From positions 685,805 through 749,804 of the forward strand of contig DEMN01000012.1 in NCBI GenBank assembly GCA_002359215.1: DNA of 64,000 bases, given 5' to 3'. Shown here piece by piece: positions 16,968 through 25,577 of the stretch (position 1 is the first letter of the stretch; each line of letters begins with the position of its first letter). A program made the position numbers and the translations under genes. The DNA is from Flavobacteriales bacterium UBA2669 (GTDB taxonomy: Bacteria > Bacteroidota > Bacteroidia > Flavobacteriales_E > Vicingaceae). The notes under the pieces were generated by a model. It was not told where the DNA came from. It was given only the letters and a program-made list of their open reading frames with translations, and did no database searches.

Positions 16968-17618
16968 ATGAAAATTATCAACTTAGGGTCGGAAAATACT
17001 ATTTTTAATCAGTTCATTGCAGAAATTAGGGATGTGAACATACAAGGAGATAGTATGCGTTTTAGAAGAAATTGTGAACGTTTGGGAGAGGTTTTTGCCT
17101 ATGAAGTTAGTAAAATGTTAATATATAAAAAACAAGAAGTTGTTACTCCTTTAGGTGTAGCAGAAATGAGTTTACTTAAAGAACAACCTGTTTTGGCAAC
17201 TATCTTAAGAGCCGGACTTCCTTTGCATCAAGGGTTACTAAATTATTTTGATAAAGCTGACAATGCTTTTGTATCTGCATACAGAAAACATCATAAAGAT
17301 GGATCTTTTGTAATAGAAGCAGAATACATGGCGAGCCCTGATTTAACAGATCGTACAGTAATTTTATCTGATCCTATGCTTGCTTCCGGAGCATCTATGG
17401 TTGAAATTTATAAATTGTTATTAGAGAAAGGAAAACCATCTAATTTGCATGTTGTTACATTAATAGCAAGTGTTGAGGGTGTGAATTACATTAAAAAACA
17501 TTTGCCAGAAGATACTACTGTTTGGGTAGGAGCTGTTGATGATGAACTTACAGCTCAATCATATATTGTTCCCGGACTTGGCGATGCTGGAGATTTGGCA
17601 TTTGGTGCTAAAGAATAA
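16968..17618 (+). CDS. upp: Uracil phosphoribosyltransferase
   Basis: Pyrimidine salvage enzyme making UMP from uracil and PRPP. The 216-residue protein has the type I phosphoribosyltransferase features: T-I-L-R-A-G-L-P-L (about residues 76-84), the PRPP loop region D-P-M-L-A-S-G-A-S-M (about 135-144) and the C-terminal uracil-binding V-P-G-L-G-D-A-G-D-L-A-F-G. The length is typical. It is followed 10 bases later by a small membrane-protein gene. Confidence 0.95.
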   Translation: MKIINLGSENTIFNQFIAEIRDVNIQGDSMRFRRNCERLGEVFAYEVSKMLIYKKQEVVTPLGVAEMSLLKEQPVLATILRAGLPLHQGLLNYFDKADNAFVSAYRKHHKDGSFVIEAEYMASPDLTDRTVILSDPMLASGASMVEIYKLLLEKGKPSNLHVVTLIASVEGVNYIKKHLPEDTTVWVGAVDDELTAQSYIVPGLGDAGDLAFGAKE

Positions 17619-17628
17619 AAAACAATAA

Positions 17629-18081
17629 ATGTTTTTATCTTTTTACGAAATATTTTTTTTACTAGTTTTTAGTGCTACTAAATTTATGGCATCAGCTCTG
17701 TATATTCTTGCTATAAAAAGAATATCATGGACTTCTACATTTTTGATTTTATTAATAGGTGGATGTTTGGGAATATTGGTTTTTTATTTTTTAGGATCTT
17801 TTATTAATCAGTTAATTGATAGATTGTTAAGCAGGTGGAAAAAAGATAAGCTATCAGCTAATAAATTTTCTAGTTCTAGTAGAAGAATTATTAATATAAA
17901 ATCAAAATATGGATTAATAGGGATCTCTTTATTAACACCATTACTGTTTTCAATTCCTTTGGGATGTTTTTTTGCAACTCGTTTCTTTAAAAGAAGTAGT
18001 CAGACTCTAATTATTATGCTTTTCGGAGTTGTTTTTTGGACAGTAGTATTAAGTTTTACAAAGTTTGTTGTATCAATGTAA
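17629..18081 (+). CDS. Small membrane protein of unknown function
   Basis: A 150-residue protein with about four hydrophobic segments (roughly residues 5-25, 35-60, 98-118, 125-147) separated by a basic cytoplasmic loop (R-L-L-S-R-W-K-K-D-K). The small size and the loop G-L-I-G-I-S-L-L-T-P-L-L-F-S-I-P-L-G resemble small multidrug-export/VTT-like proteins, but I cannot name a family. Its last 9 bases overlap the end of the convergent patatin gene. Confidence 0.65.
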   Translation: MFLSFYEIFFLLVFSATKFMASALYILAIKRISWTSTFLILLIGGCLGILVFYFLGSFINQLIDRLLSRWKKDKLSANKFSSSSRRIINIKSKYGLIGISLLTPLLFSIPLGCFFATRFFKRSSQTLIIMLFGVVFWTVVLSFTKFVVSM

Positions 18082-20352
18082 GCTCTTTTTTGGAAAGATT
18101 AAATAACCAAAGTGAACTAAAAAACTCCAATGATTTTCTTGTCTGTCGTAATAATTTACATTTACAGCAATAGGTCCAATTGGTGTATGGTAAACCAAAG
18201 AAGAAGCAGCTATATATTCTCTAGAAGCCCACTCTAAACCATAAGCTGCTTTATTAAATTCATTTTGAAATATTCTTTGATAAGGCTGAAAAATATAACC
18301 TTCTAATCGTAAATGAAAATTTTGGTTAAACATAATAATACTCTTTATTCCCCCAGCAGCATAATTGTGTGCTCTTAATCTTTCTTGAAACAGGGTTCTA
18401 CTTTCACTGACAGGAGCAAAGGCATTGGCTGTTAAAATACTTGCAGTGTAATTTTCAAAGAAGCTTTGGTCGGAATATACGCCCTCACCAAAAATTCCAA
18501 ATCGAACTTTTCCATTTCTTATAAAATATTTGTCAAAAGTGGTTTTCAATAAAAACCATTCATGATATTCTTGAGCAATATCTTTAATTATAGAGGTCGA
18601 TCCGGGAATAGTTTTTTCTTTTCCTTTAATGTACTTTGCACCAATAGTAAAAAAACTTCCGGCAGTAGCATATTGTTTCCTGTTTAGCGAGTTTCTTTCA
18701 TATTTTAGAAATCCAATTGCATTTCTAAAGCTTGTTTTGTCAGTTGTATCGGTAGAAATAAATTGTCTGGTTTGATAATATTCATTATCTAATTCTCCGG
18801 CTGTTGCTCCAATTACCAGTTTTCCTTTGTAGGAAACAGGAATTCCTATTTCTGTTTTAGCATATAAATCCGAACTACGTAAAAAAGAAGGTCTAGTATC
18901 TTCAAAAAAAGTAGAGTTGCTTCTAAAATAATCCCACCTATCGTTATTAAAAGTGGTAATCCAGTAAAAAGGTAGAGGTTTAGGAAAGTCAATTCTAAAA
19001 CCAATACTTACAGAGTTATGAAGTTTTCCAAAATAAGTATTTGCTAAAAATGAATAAGCTTTTTTTCTTAAGATATTATACTGAAGTCCTAAATATCCTG
19101 TATTTATTGGTCTAGACGAAAATACGCCTCCAAACGAAACAATAAAATTTCTTTCTTTTTTTGCTTTAAGTAATAAACTAAACTTATTAGATTCGGTATT
19201 AAAAATAGCTTCGGGATAAAGTGATTTAATTTTATCGTCAGAAGATACTTTAATATATTCAGATTTTAAATCTTCGGCATTAAGGGTATCTTTTTTCAAT
19301 CGAATTGAATTTTTAATATAAGTATTTTGAGAGGTTTTAAGTCCTTGTACATGAACGTTTTCAAAAATAAGTTTAGGAAGCTTTTCTTTGTATATTTTTC
19401 TTTTTTCAGCAATATAAGTAGAATCATTTCTTCTAGAAATATTACTTTTTATATATTCAATTTTTTTCAATGTTGCTTCATAACCAATTTTTATTAATTC
19501 TTCATTATTATCAAAATTAAAAGTAGAAAAATCTTCAGCACTAGGTTCTATTAAAACAGATTGCTCGCAAGGTATTATGTATTCTGTATCATTAGAAATA
19601 ATTGCTTTTATTTGAGAAATGATGTCATCTTCATTAGGAGGTAAAAAATTAGAAGATACATTACTACCAATTATAAAGTCGGGGTCAAATTCATTATACA
19701 TTACATTAGATGGGAAGTTATTGTACAACCCGCCATCAAATAATAGTTGATTTTCATAAGTTACCGGAGACAGGTAAAAAGGATACGCCATAGTTGCTCT
19801 AATAGCTGTTGGTAAAGGTCCTTTTTTTAAAACCACTGGTTTTTTTGAAATAATATCAGAAGCTATACATCTGTATGGAATGAATAAACTGTCGAAATTG
19901 TTTTTTGCTTTTGCAGAAGCGGGAGCTAAATATTGCATTAATGCATAATTTATAGCTGAAGGAGAAACAAGGTTGGTAGGTAAACTAATTTCAATAATTG
20001 TATCTAAATTTAATTTAAAAGTAAATAATGAAGGATCTTCTTTTTTTTGTCTTAAGTAATAGATGTATTTATCATCCAGTTGGCCATTTGCCCAGTTTTT
20101 AAATTTTTCTGATAAAAAAATATCTTCTATTTCATCGGGAGAATAACCAGCAGCATAAAACCCGGCAACTAATCCTCCCATAGAGGTTCCGGCAATATAA
20201 TCAATGGGAATATTATTTTCTTCTAAAGCTTTTAAAACACCAACGTGAGCGATACCACTAGAACCTCCTCCACTAAATACAAGTCCAACTTTTTGGGCAT
20301 TAACAATTAATGTTATACTCAAAAATAGTACTAAGAATAAACTTTTGGACAT
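18073..20352 (-). CDS. Patatin-like phospholipase with C-terminal outer-membrane beta-barrel
   Basis: A 759-residue protein with a signal peptide (cleavage near V-N-A-Q). The patatin domain follows at once: oxyanion loop S-G-G-G-S-S-G (about residues 27-33), nucleophile elbow G-T-S-M-G (about 60-64) and the catalytic Asp in F-D-G-G-L-Y-N-N (about 207-214). After a linker comes a POTRA-like segment (about 320-395) and then a long beta-strand-rich C-terminal half resembling a BamA/Omp85-type barrel. This is the layout of PlpD-like type Vd secreted lipases. It probably hydrolyses phospholipids at or outside the outer membrane. Confidence 0.88.
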   Translation of the reverse strand: MSKSLFLVLFLSITLIVNAQKVGLVFSGGGSSGIAHVGVLKALEENNIPIDYIAGTSMGGLVAGFYAAGYSPDEIEDIFLSEKFKNWANGQLDDKYIYYLRQKKEDPSLFTFKLNLDTIIEISLPTNLVSPSAINYALMQYLAPASAKAKNNFDSLFIPYRCIASDIISKKPVVLKKGPLPTAIRATMAYPFYLSPVTYENQLLFDGGLYNNFPSNVMYNEFDPDFIIGSNVSSNFLPPNEDDIISQIKAIISNDTEYIIPCEQSVLIEPSAEDFSTFNFDNNEELIKIGYEATLKKIEYIKSNISRRNDSTYIAEKRKIYKEKLPKLIFENVHVQGLKTSQNTYIKNSIRLKKDTLNAEDLKSEYIKVSSDDKIKSLYPEAIFNTESNKFSLLLKAKKERNFIVSFGGVFSSRPINTGYLGLQYNILRKKAYSFLANTYFGKLHNSVSIGFRIDFPKPLPFYWITTFNNDRWDYFRSNSTFFEDTRPSFLRSSDLYAKTEIGIPVSYKGKLVIGATAGELDNEYYQTRQFISTDTTDKTSFRNAIGFLKYERNSLNRKQYATAGSFFTIGAKYIKGKEKTIPGSTSIIKDIAQEYHEWFLLKTTFDKYFIRNGKVRFGIFGEGVYSDQSFFENYTASILTANAFAPVSESRTLFQERLRAHNYAAGGIKSIIMFNQNFHLRLEGYIFQPYQRIFQNEFNKAAYGLEWASREYIAASSLVYHTPIGPIAVNVNYYDRQENHWSFLVHFGYLIFPKKSLH

Positions 20353-20490
20353 TGTTATTAACTGAATTTATTAATCTTTTTTTTCTTCTATTAAAGTTGC
20401 TAATTTCCTAATAAAAAATTGAATAACAATTGGGTAAGCAAAATTTACCTTGTTTTAAACCTATAAATACGGCAAATGTCTATAGAAAAA

Positions 20491-21714
20491 TTATTTTACT
20501 AACGATTGTTTTTGTTTTAAAGTATTTTCAGGATATACTTGTAAGGCATGTTTTAAACATTCAATGGCATTTAATAATGAGTTTTCGTTTAATACATAAG
20601 CAATACGAACTTCTTTTTTTCCTAATCCTTTAGTAGCATAAAATCCGGCAGCAGGTGCCAACATAACAGTTTGTTTATTATATTCAAATTCTTCTAATAA
20701 CCATTGACAAAATTTTTCAGCATCTTTTACAGGCAATTCTACAACTGCATAAAAAGCTCCACCAGGAGTTGGACATTTTACACCTTCAATTTCGTTAAGC
20801 CCTTTAATAACCACATTTCTTCTTTTTACATATTCATCAATTACTTCATCGAAATAACTTTGTGGGGTATTTAATGCGGCTTCTCCCGCTATTTGTCCTA
20901 GTGTTGGTGGACTTAGTCTAGCTTGAGCATATTTTAAAGCTGTAGCAATTAATTTTTTGTTTTTAGAAATAAAGGCTCCAATACGAGCTCCACACATGCT
21001 ATATCTTTTTGAAATAGAATCTATAACAATAGTATTTTCTTCAATATCTTTTAAATTAAATACAGAGTAGTGTTTTCTACCATCGTAGCAAAATTCTCTA
21101 TAAACTTCATCAGCTATTAAATAAAGATTATGTTTTTTAACAATATTTCTTAGTGTTTCTAATTCTTCTCTACTATATAAATATCCTGTTGGATTCCCTG
21201 GGTTGCATATTAATATAGCTTTTGTTTTTGGAGTTATTAGTTTTTCGAATTCTTCAATAGGAGGAAGGGCAAAACCATTTTCTATTGTAGAGGTTACTGG
21301 GACAATATTTACTCCTGCAATTTGAGAAAAACCGTTGTAATTAGCATAAAAAGGTTCGGGAATAATTACTTCATCCCCAGGATTCATGCAGCAGTTAAAA
21401 GCAAAAATTAATGCTTCAGAACCTCCTGTTGTTACTAAAATATCATCGGCAGTAATACCAAAATCTAAGTTGTTATAATACTTTGCTAATCCATTTCTAT
21501 ACCCTACGCCACCAGCAGAATGACTATATTCAATAATATATCTGTCAATAATTCTTAAGGCATCAATAGCTACTTCTGGAGTTTTAATATCCGGCTGACC
21601 TATATTTAAGTAATAAACGGTTGTTCCTTTAGCTTCAGCAGCTTGAGCAAATGGAACAAGCTTTCTAATTGGTGATTCTGGCATTAAGGTACTTCTTTCT
21701 GATAATGATAACAT
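20491..21714 (-). CDS. Pyridoxal-phosphate-dependent aminotransferase (aspartate aminotransferase-like, class I/II)
   Basis: A 407-residue fold-type I aminotransferase. PLP-binding landmarks are the Schiff-base lysine in S-I-S-K-R-Y-S (Lys236), the N-P-G-N-P-T-G substrate/PLP motif (about residues 171-177), the D-E-V-Y-R-E-F motif and the C-terminal arginine in K-E-V-R-I-A-Y. The cysteine-containing S-M-C-G-A-R-I-G phosphate-binding stretch is intact. Aspartate or a related amino acid is the likely donor, but substrate specificity within this class is not readable from sequence. Confidence 0.9.
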   Translation of the reverse strand: MLSLSERSTLMPESPIRKLVPFAQAAEAKGTTVYYLNIGQPDIKTPEVAIDALRIIDRYIIEYSHSAGGVGYRNGLAKYYNNLDFGITADDILVTTGGSEALIFAFNCCMNPGDEVIIPEPFYANYNGFSQIAGVNIVPVTSTIENGFALPPIEEFEKLITPKTKAILICNPGNPTGYLYSREELETLRNIVKKHNLYLIADEVYREFCYDGRKHYSVFNLKDIEENTIVIDSISKRYSMCGARIGAFISKNKKLIATALKYAQARLSPPTLGQIAGEAALNTPQSYFDEVIDEYVKRRNVVIKGLNEIEGVKCPTPGGAFYAVVELPVKDAEKFCQWLLEEFEYNKQTVMLAPAAGFYATKGLGKKEVRIAYVLNENSLLNAIECLKHALQVYPENTLKQKQSLVK

Positions 21715-21790
21715 AGCAAATATTAAAAAATTGAAGTATAAAATTACTAAACAAGATTTGGTTTAGACAATTAATTTAGCTTAAAGTATA

Positions 21791-21827
21791 AAAAAAACCT
21801 GACGAATAATTTTCATCAGGTTTTTTT
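21791..21827 (-). terminator. Terminator between the DUF1573 gene and the aminotransferase
   Basis: Perfect 12-bp stem AAAAAAACCTGA (21791-21802) with TCAGGTTTTTTT (21816-21827) and a 13-base loop. It ends the DUF1573 transcript on the minus strand and is symmetric enough to work both ways. Confidence 0.85.
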
Positions 21828-21846
21828 GTTGAATATTTAGTAAAGA

Positions 21847-22299
21847 TTAGTTTGCCGGAGCACCAACAGCTTCTTTTATAGGAGAAGTTTTAGGAGCAAC
21901 AACAGTACCTTTAATTCTGATAATTTTAGTAGGTTCAGTAGCATTTGAAGTAATGGTTACTGATTTATTAATAGCACCAATTCTTTTAGTGTCATATTTT
22001 ACTTTTATAGCTGCTTTCTGACCTGGTTTAATCGGTTCTTTAGGCCAAGTAGGAACAGTGCATCCACAGCTTCCTACTGCATTAGAAATAATTAATGGAC
22101 TTTTTCCAGTGTTAGTGAATACAAATTCTCTTACACCATCAGCTCCTTGTTCAATAGTTCCATAATCAACAACTTCTTGTTCAAAAGAAATAACTGCTGC
22201 ATTTTCATTTTGGATAGGTGTAGCACCATCTGCCGTTTGAGCATTGATTACTGCTGCAGAAGCTAGTAATATGCTTAAAGATAAAATAATTTTTTTCAT
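21847..22299 (-). CDS. DUF1573 exported protein
   Basis: A 150-residue protein with a signal peptide ending near V-I-N-A-Q and a single Ig-like DUF1573 domain. Signature segments are V-V-D-Y-G-T-I, F-V-F-T-N-T-G-K-S-P-L, the S-C-G-C-T-V-P motif and K-P-G-Q-K-A-A-I-K-V-K-Y-D-T. The domain is abundant in Bacteroidota envelope proteins and has no fixed function known to me. It has its own TAAATTTG box upstream and its own terminator, so it is monocistronic. Confidence 0.88.
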   Translation of the reverse strand: MKKIILSLSILLASAAVINAQTADGATPIQNENAAVISFEQEVVDYGTIEQGADGVREFVFTNTGKSPLIISNAVGSCGCTVPTWPKEPIKPGQKAAIKVKYDTKRIGAINKSVTITSNATEPTKIIRIKGTVVAPKTSPIKEAVGAPAN

Positions 22300-22343
22300 A
22301 GTTAAATTTATTTATAGATTAATAATAATTGATAAATACTCCT

Positions 22344-22351
22344 CAAATTTA
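22344..22351 (-). promoter_or_regulatory. -7 box (TAAATTTG, minus strand) for the DUF1573 gene
   Basis: CAAATTTA on the plus strand reads TAAATTTG on the minus strand, 45 bases before the ATG at 22299. Confidence 0.55.
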
Positions 22352-22403
22352 AGAAGAAAGCACTTCTGTCTTATATGCATTAACACTTCTTTAACAAAAT
22401 GAA

Positions 22404-22892
22404 TTATTTATCAAGTAATTGATTGGCATCAAAAGCAAAGGGAAGTAAATTAGCGATACTGTTAAAAACCCAAACAGCAGAATTTCCAGATTTTAAAACT
22501 ACTTTTATTGGAGCTTGTTGCTTTTTTTCGTACTCTATTAATGCCTGACGACAAGAACCGCAAGGTGAAAGTGGAGATTGATTGTTTTTTGTGGTAGTAA
22601 TTACAATCTCTTTTATTTTTTCATTAGGATATTTTGAATTAGCATAAAAAACAGCCACTCTTTCGGCACAAGTTCCAGATGGGTAAGCAGCATTCTCTTG
22701 GTTTGTTCCCTTAATAATTTCGTTGTTGGAGAGTTGTAATGCTGCACTTACTTCAAAATTTGAATATGGAGCATAAGCATTCTTAAGATTTTCATCAGCA
22801 AGTTGAATTAACTTTTGGGTTTGTTCGGGTAAAAGATGAAATTCATCGTTTTGATATTCTTTATAATTAATAGTATACTCCTTTTCTTTCAT
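22404..22892 (-). CDS. cdd: Cytidine deaminase
   Basis: Zinc-dependent pyrimidine salvage enzyme that deaminates cytidine and deoxycytidine. The 162-residue protein has A-P-Y-S-N-F-E-V-S-A-A near residue 41, the zinc/catalytic motif T-C-A-E-R (about residues 74-78) and P-C-G-S-C-R-Q supplying the two remaining zinc cysteines (about 110-116). An N-terminal extension of about 15 residues is slightly longer than the E. coli or Bacillus enzymes. It has a TATCTTTG box upstream. Confidence 0.94.
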   Translation of the reverse strand: MKEKEYTINYKEYQNDEFHLLPEQTQKLIQLADENLKNAYAPYSNFEVSAALQLSNNEIIKGTNQENAAYPSGTCAERVAVFYANSKYPNEKIKEIVITTTKNNQSPLSPCGSCRQALIEYEKKQQAPIKVVLKSGNSAVWVFNSIANLLPFAFDANQLLDK

Positions 22893-22932
22893 ATTATGGG
22901 TTATTCGTTAATCTCTAATTTTTAATCAAATT

Positions 22933-22940
22933 CAAAGATA
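22933..22940 (-). promoter_or_regulatory. -7 box (TATCTTTG, minus strand) for cdd
   Basis: CAAAGATA on the plus strand, 41 bases before the cdd ATG at 22892, matches TAnnTTTG on the minus strand. Confidence 0.5.
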
Positions 22941-23005
22941 TGAGTTAAATCATTTAAAAAAAGCATTATTTTATCGAATTTTGGATGAAGATAAATTTTT
23001 AATAG

Positions 23006-23917
23006 ATGATAGATATAACACATAAAAATAATACACTAAGAATTGCAACAGCTCAAGCCATTGTAAAAGTGAGTAAACCAGAAACTATAGTTGCTATTAA
23101 AGAGAATAAAGTTCCTAAAGGAGATGTGTTTGCTATGAGTAAAGCCGTAGGGTTGTTAGGTGTTAAGAAAACCGCCTTATTATTAGCAGATTGTCATCCT
23201 ATGCCCATAGAAGCTACCACTATTAATTATGAAATTAAAGATTTAGCTATCCATATTTATATTACTGTAAAAACCATTTATAAAACAGGTGTAGAAGTTG
23301 AGGCTATGCATGGAGCTAGTTTGGTAGCATTGAATATATATGATATGTTAAAACCTATTGATAAAGGAATAGAAATTCATGAAATAAAATTAGTAGATAA
23401 AAAAGGAGGGAAGTCTGATTTTAAAGATAAATATAGACAAGATTTAAAGGCAGTGGTAATTGTTTGTTCCGACACTATTTCGCAAGGACAAAAAGAAGAT
23501 AAAGCAGGAAAAGCTATTATTGATAAATTAAAGGAGTGTGGTGTTTCTATAGCAGATTATATTATAATTCCTGATGAAAAAGCAATTATAGCAGAAAAAG
23601 CAGCTTTTTATGCGAATGAAAAAGTGAATTTAATTATTTACACGGGAGGGACAGGATTGTCTTCAAGAGATGTTACTCCGGAAGCACTTCGTCCTCTGTT
23701 AGATAGAGAGATTAAAGGAATAGAAGAAACAATAAGATCTTATGGACAAAATAGGACACCTTATTCTATGTTATCTAGAAGCGTTGCGGGAGTTATAAAA
23801 GATTCGTTGGTGTTAGCTTTACCAGGTTCCACTAATGGAGCAAAAGAAAGTATGGAGGCAGTTTTCCCTGCTATTCTACATGCTTTTAGAATTTTAAAAG
23901 GAGCTAGACATGATTAA
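23006..23917 (+). CDS. moaCB: Bifunctional molybdenum cofactor protein MoaC/MoaB fusion
   Basis: A 303-residue fusion. Residues 1-about 145 are MoaC (cyclic pyranopterin monophosphate synthase): C-H-P-M-P-I, V-E-A-M-H-G-A-S and Y-D-M-L-K-P-I-D-K-G. Residues about 150-303 are MoaB/MogA-like: V-V-I-V-C-S-D-T-I-S, the Y-T-G-G-T-G-L-S-S-R-D-V-T-P-E signature and A-L-P-G-S-T-N-G-A-K-E. Together they would make cyclic pyranopterin and adenylylate molybdopterin. No other moa/moe gene lies in the window. The 3' end overlaps the convergent rpoD stop by 3 bases. Confidence 0.92.
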   Translation: MIDITHKNNTLRIATAQAIVKVSKPETIVAIKENKVPKGDVFAMSKAVGLLGVKKTALLLADCHPMPIEATTINYEIKDLAIHIYITVKTIYKTGVEVEAMHGASLVALNIYDMLKPIDKGIEIHEIKLVDKKGGKSDFKDKYRQDLKAVVIVCSDTISQGQKEDKAGKAIIDKLKECGVSIADYIIIPDEKAIIAEKAAFYANEKVNLIIYTGGTGLSSRDVTPEALRPLLDREIKGIEETIRSYGQNRTPYSMLSRSVAGVIKDSLVLALPGSTNGAKESMEAVFPAILHAFRILKGARHD

Positions 23918-24783
23918 CCTAAAAATGGTCTGAGCAAATTACTTCTTGATGTTTGTTTTAATCTTCGTAAAGATTTTTCTTTTATCTGACGAACTCTTTC
24001 TCTTGTTAAGTCAAGGCTTCTGCCTATTTCATCTAAAGTAAGAGGGTTTTTATATCCAATTCCGTAGTACATTTTTAAAACAGTAGCTTCTCTGGGAGAA
24101 AGCGTGGATAAAGAACGTTCAATTTCGCTTCGTAAAGATTCATTAGTTAGTTCTTTATCGGGAGAGTTTAAAACATTTTCATCACTCATTAGGTCTAACA
24201 TGCTTCCAGAATCTTCATTATCAGAAAGTGGAGCATCAACAGAAATGTGCCTTCCAGAAATTTTAAGAAAATCACTAACCTCATTTGTAGTTATATCAAG
24301 TAAGTCGGCAATTTCTTCTACAGAAGGTTCTCTTTCATGAAATTGTTCTAAAGAAGTAAAAGCTTTATTTATTTTAGAAATATTGCCAATTTTATTTAAA
24401 GGCAAACGAACAATTCTAGCTTGTTCTGCTATAGCTTGTAAAATAGATTGACGAATCCACCAAACAGCATAAGAAATAAACTTAAATCCTCTAGTTTCAT
24501 CAAACCTTTCAGCAGCCTTTATTAAACCAATATTTCCTTCATTGATTAAATCAGGCAGTGTTAACCCTTGATTTTGATATTGCTTAGAAACGGATATTAC
24601 AAAACGCAAATTAGCTCTGACCAATTTTTCGAGAGCATTCATATCTCCAGCCTTTATTTTTCTAGCTAACTCTACTTCTTCATCAGCATTAATCATATCT
24701 AATTTAGAAATATCCTGAAGGTATTTTTCCAATGAAATGGTTTCTCTATTGGTTACCTGCTGTGTAATTTTCAGTTGTCTCAT
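23914..24783 (-). CDS. rpoD: RNA polymerase primary sigma factor (RpoD/SigA)
   Basis: Start chosen at ATG 24783 (M-R-Q-L-K-I-T-Q, 289 residues) because the Bacteroidota primary sigma factor normally begins this way; a longer frame from 24813 adds ten residues without support. It has sigma-70 regions 1.2 to 4: E-E-V-E-L-A-R-K-I-K-A-G-D (1.2), L-P-D-L-I-N-E-G-N-I-G-L-I-K-A (2.2), F-I-S-Y-A-V-W-W-I-R-Q-S-I (2.3/2.4) and the region 4 helix-turn-helix E-I-G-R-S-L-D-L-T-R-E-R-V-R-Q-I. It lacks the long region 1.1 of proteobacterial RpoD, as expected. This factor reads the TAnnTTTG promoters listed here. Confidence 0.95.
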   Translation of the reverse strand: MRQLKITQQVTNRETISLEKYLQDISKLDMINADEEVELARKIKAGDMNALEKLVRANLRFVISVSKQYQNQGLTLPDLINEGNIGLIKAAERFDETRGFKFISYAVWWIRQSILQAIAEQARIVRLPLNKIGNISKINKAFTSLEQFHEREPSVEEIADLLDITTNEVSDFLKISGRHISVDAPLSDNEDSGSMLDLMSDENVLNSPDKELTNESLRSEIERSLSTLSPREATVLKMYYGIGYKNPLTLDEIGRSLDLTRERVRQIKEKSLRRLKQTSRSNLLRPFLG

Positions 24784-24898
24784 GCTGTTGTTTTTTTGGT
24801 TGATATTGGGCATTTTACGAGTATTAAGTATTTATGTTACAAAAAGAATTAAACAACTAAGTAAAAATACTATGGGTAGAATATAGAAAAACAAATCT

Positions 24899-24906
24899 TA
24901 TTTTTG
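24899..24906 (+). promoter_or_regulatory. -7 box (TATTTTTG) just before queE
   Basis: TATTTTTG matches TAnnTTTG but ends only four bases before the ATG at 24911. If it is the promoter, translation more likely starts at the in-frame TTG 24938. Confidence 0.45.
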
Positions 24907-24910
24907 TGGA

Positions 24911-25570
24911 ATGATAAATATTTTAATAAAAAATAAATTGAGTGAAGAGCAACAGCAACGATTTGTAGAAGGTAAAATGTTGCCGATAATGGAAGAGTTT
25001 TATTCTGTTCAGGGAGAAGGATATAATACAGGAAAAGCAGCTTATTTTATTCGTGTTGGAGGCTGCGATGTTGGTTGTCATTGGTGCGATGTAAAGGAAA
25101 GTTGGAACCCAGATTTACATCCTTTGGTAGATGTACAACAAATTATAGAGAACATAATTGAAATTGAAGCGAAAGCCATAGTAATAACAGGAGGCGAACC
25201 TTTGTTATATAATTTAGATTACATTACTAACCAGCTTAAAGCTATAGGGGTAGAAGTTTTTTTAGAAACTTCAGGAGCTCACCAAAGTAGTGGTAGTTGG
25301 GATTGGTATTGTTTATCTCCAAAAAAAAATATACCACCGCTTGATGATGCTTATCATTATGCAGATGAACTTAAAGTAATTATTCATAATAAAAATGATT
25401 TTAAGTGGGCGGAAGAACATGCAGCAAAAGTGAAGAAGCATTGTCGTTTGTACTTACAGCCCGAGTGGAGTAGTCAGGAAAAAATGTTACCTTTAATTAT
25501 TGAGTATGTGAAAAAACATACACAATGGTCAATTTCTTTACAAACGCATAAATATATGCATATACCTTAG
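24911..25570 (+). CDS. queE: 7-carboxy-7-deazaguanine synthase (QueE)
   Basis: Radical SAM enzyme of queuosine/7-deazaguanine synthesis converting carboxy-tetrahydropterin to CDG. The 219-residue protein has the diagnostic S-V-Q-G-E-G-Y-N-T-G near residue 32, the cluster motif C-D-V-G-C-H-W-C (C-x3-C-x2-C) and I-T-G-G-E-P-L (about residues 94-100). Start is uncertain: ATG 24911 is closest to the promoter box, and TTG 24938 gives M-S-E-E-Q-Q-Q-R-F-V-E-G-K, a plausible N-terminus. No queC, queD or queF lies in the window. An HsdR-N-like gene follows after 7 bases. Confidence 0.93.
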   Translation: MINILIKNKLSEEQQQRFVEGKMLPIMEEFYSVQGEGYNTGKAAYFIRVGGCDVGCHWCDVKESWNPDLHPLVDVQQIIENIIEIEAKAIVITGGEPLLYNLDYITNQLKAIGVEVFLETSGAHQSSGSWDWYCLSPKKNIPPLDDAYHYADELKVIIHNKNDFKWAEEHAAKVKKHCRLYLQPEWSSQEKMLPLIIEYVKKHTQWSISLQTHKYMHIP

Positions 25571-25577
25571 TATTAAT

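Noticed and set aside
20430..20633. Plus-strand frame at the end of the aminotransferase gene
   Set aside because: Antisense shadow with low-complexity composition and no supporting signal.
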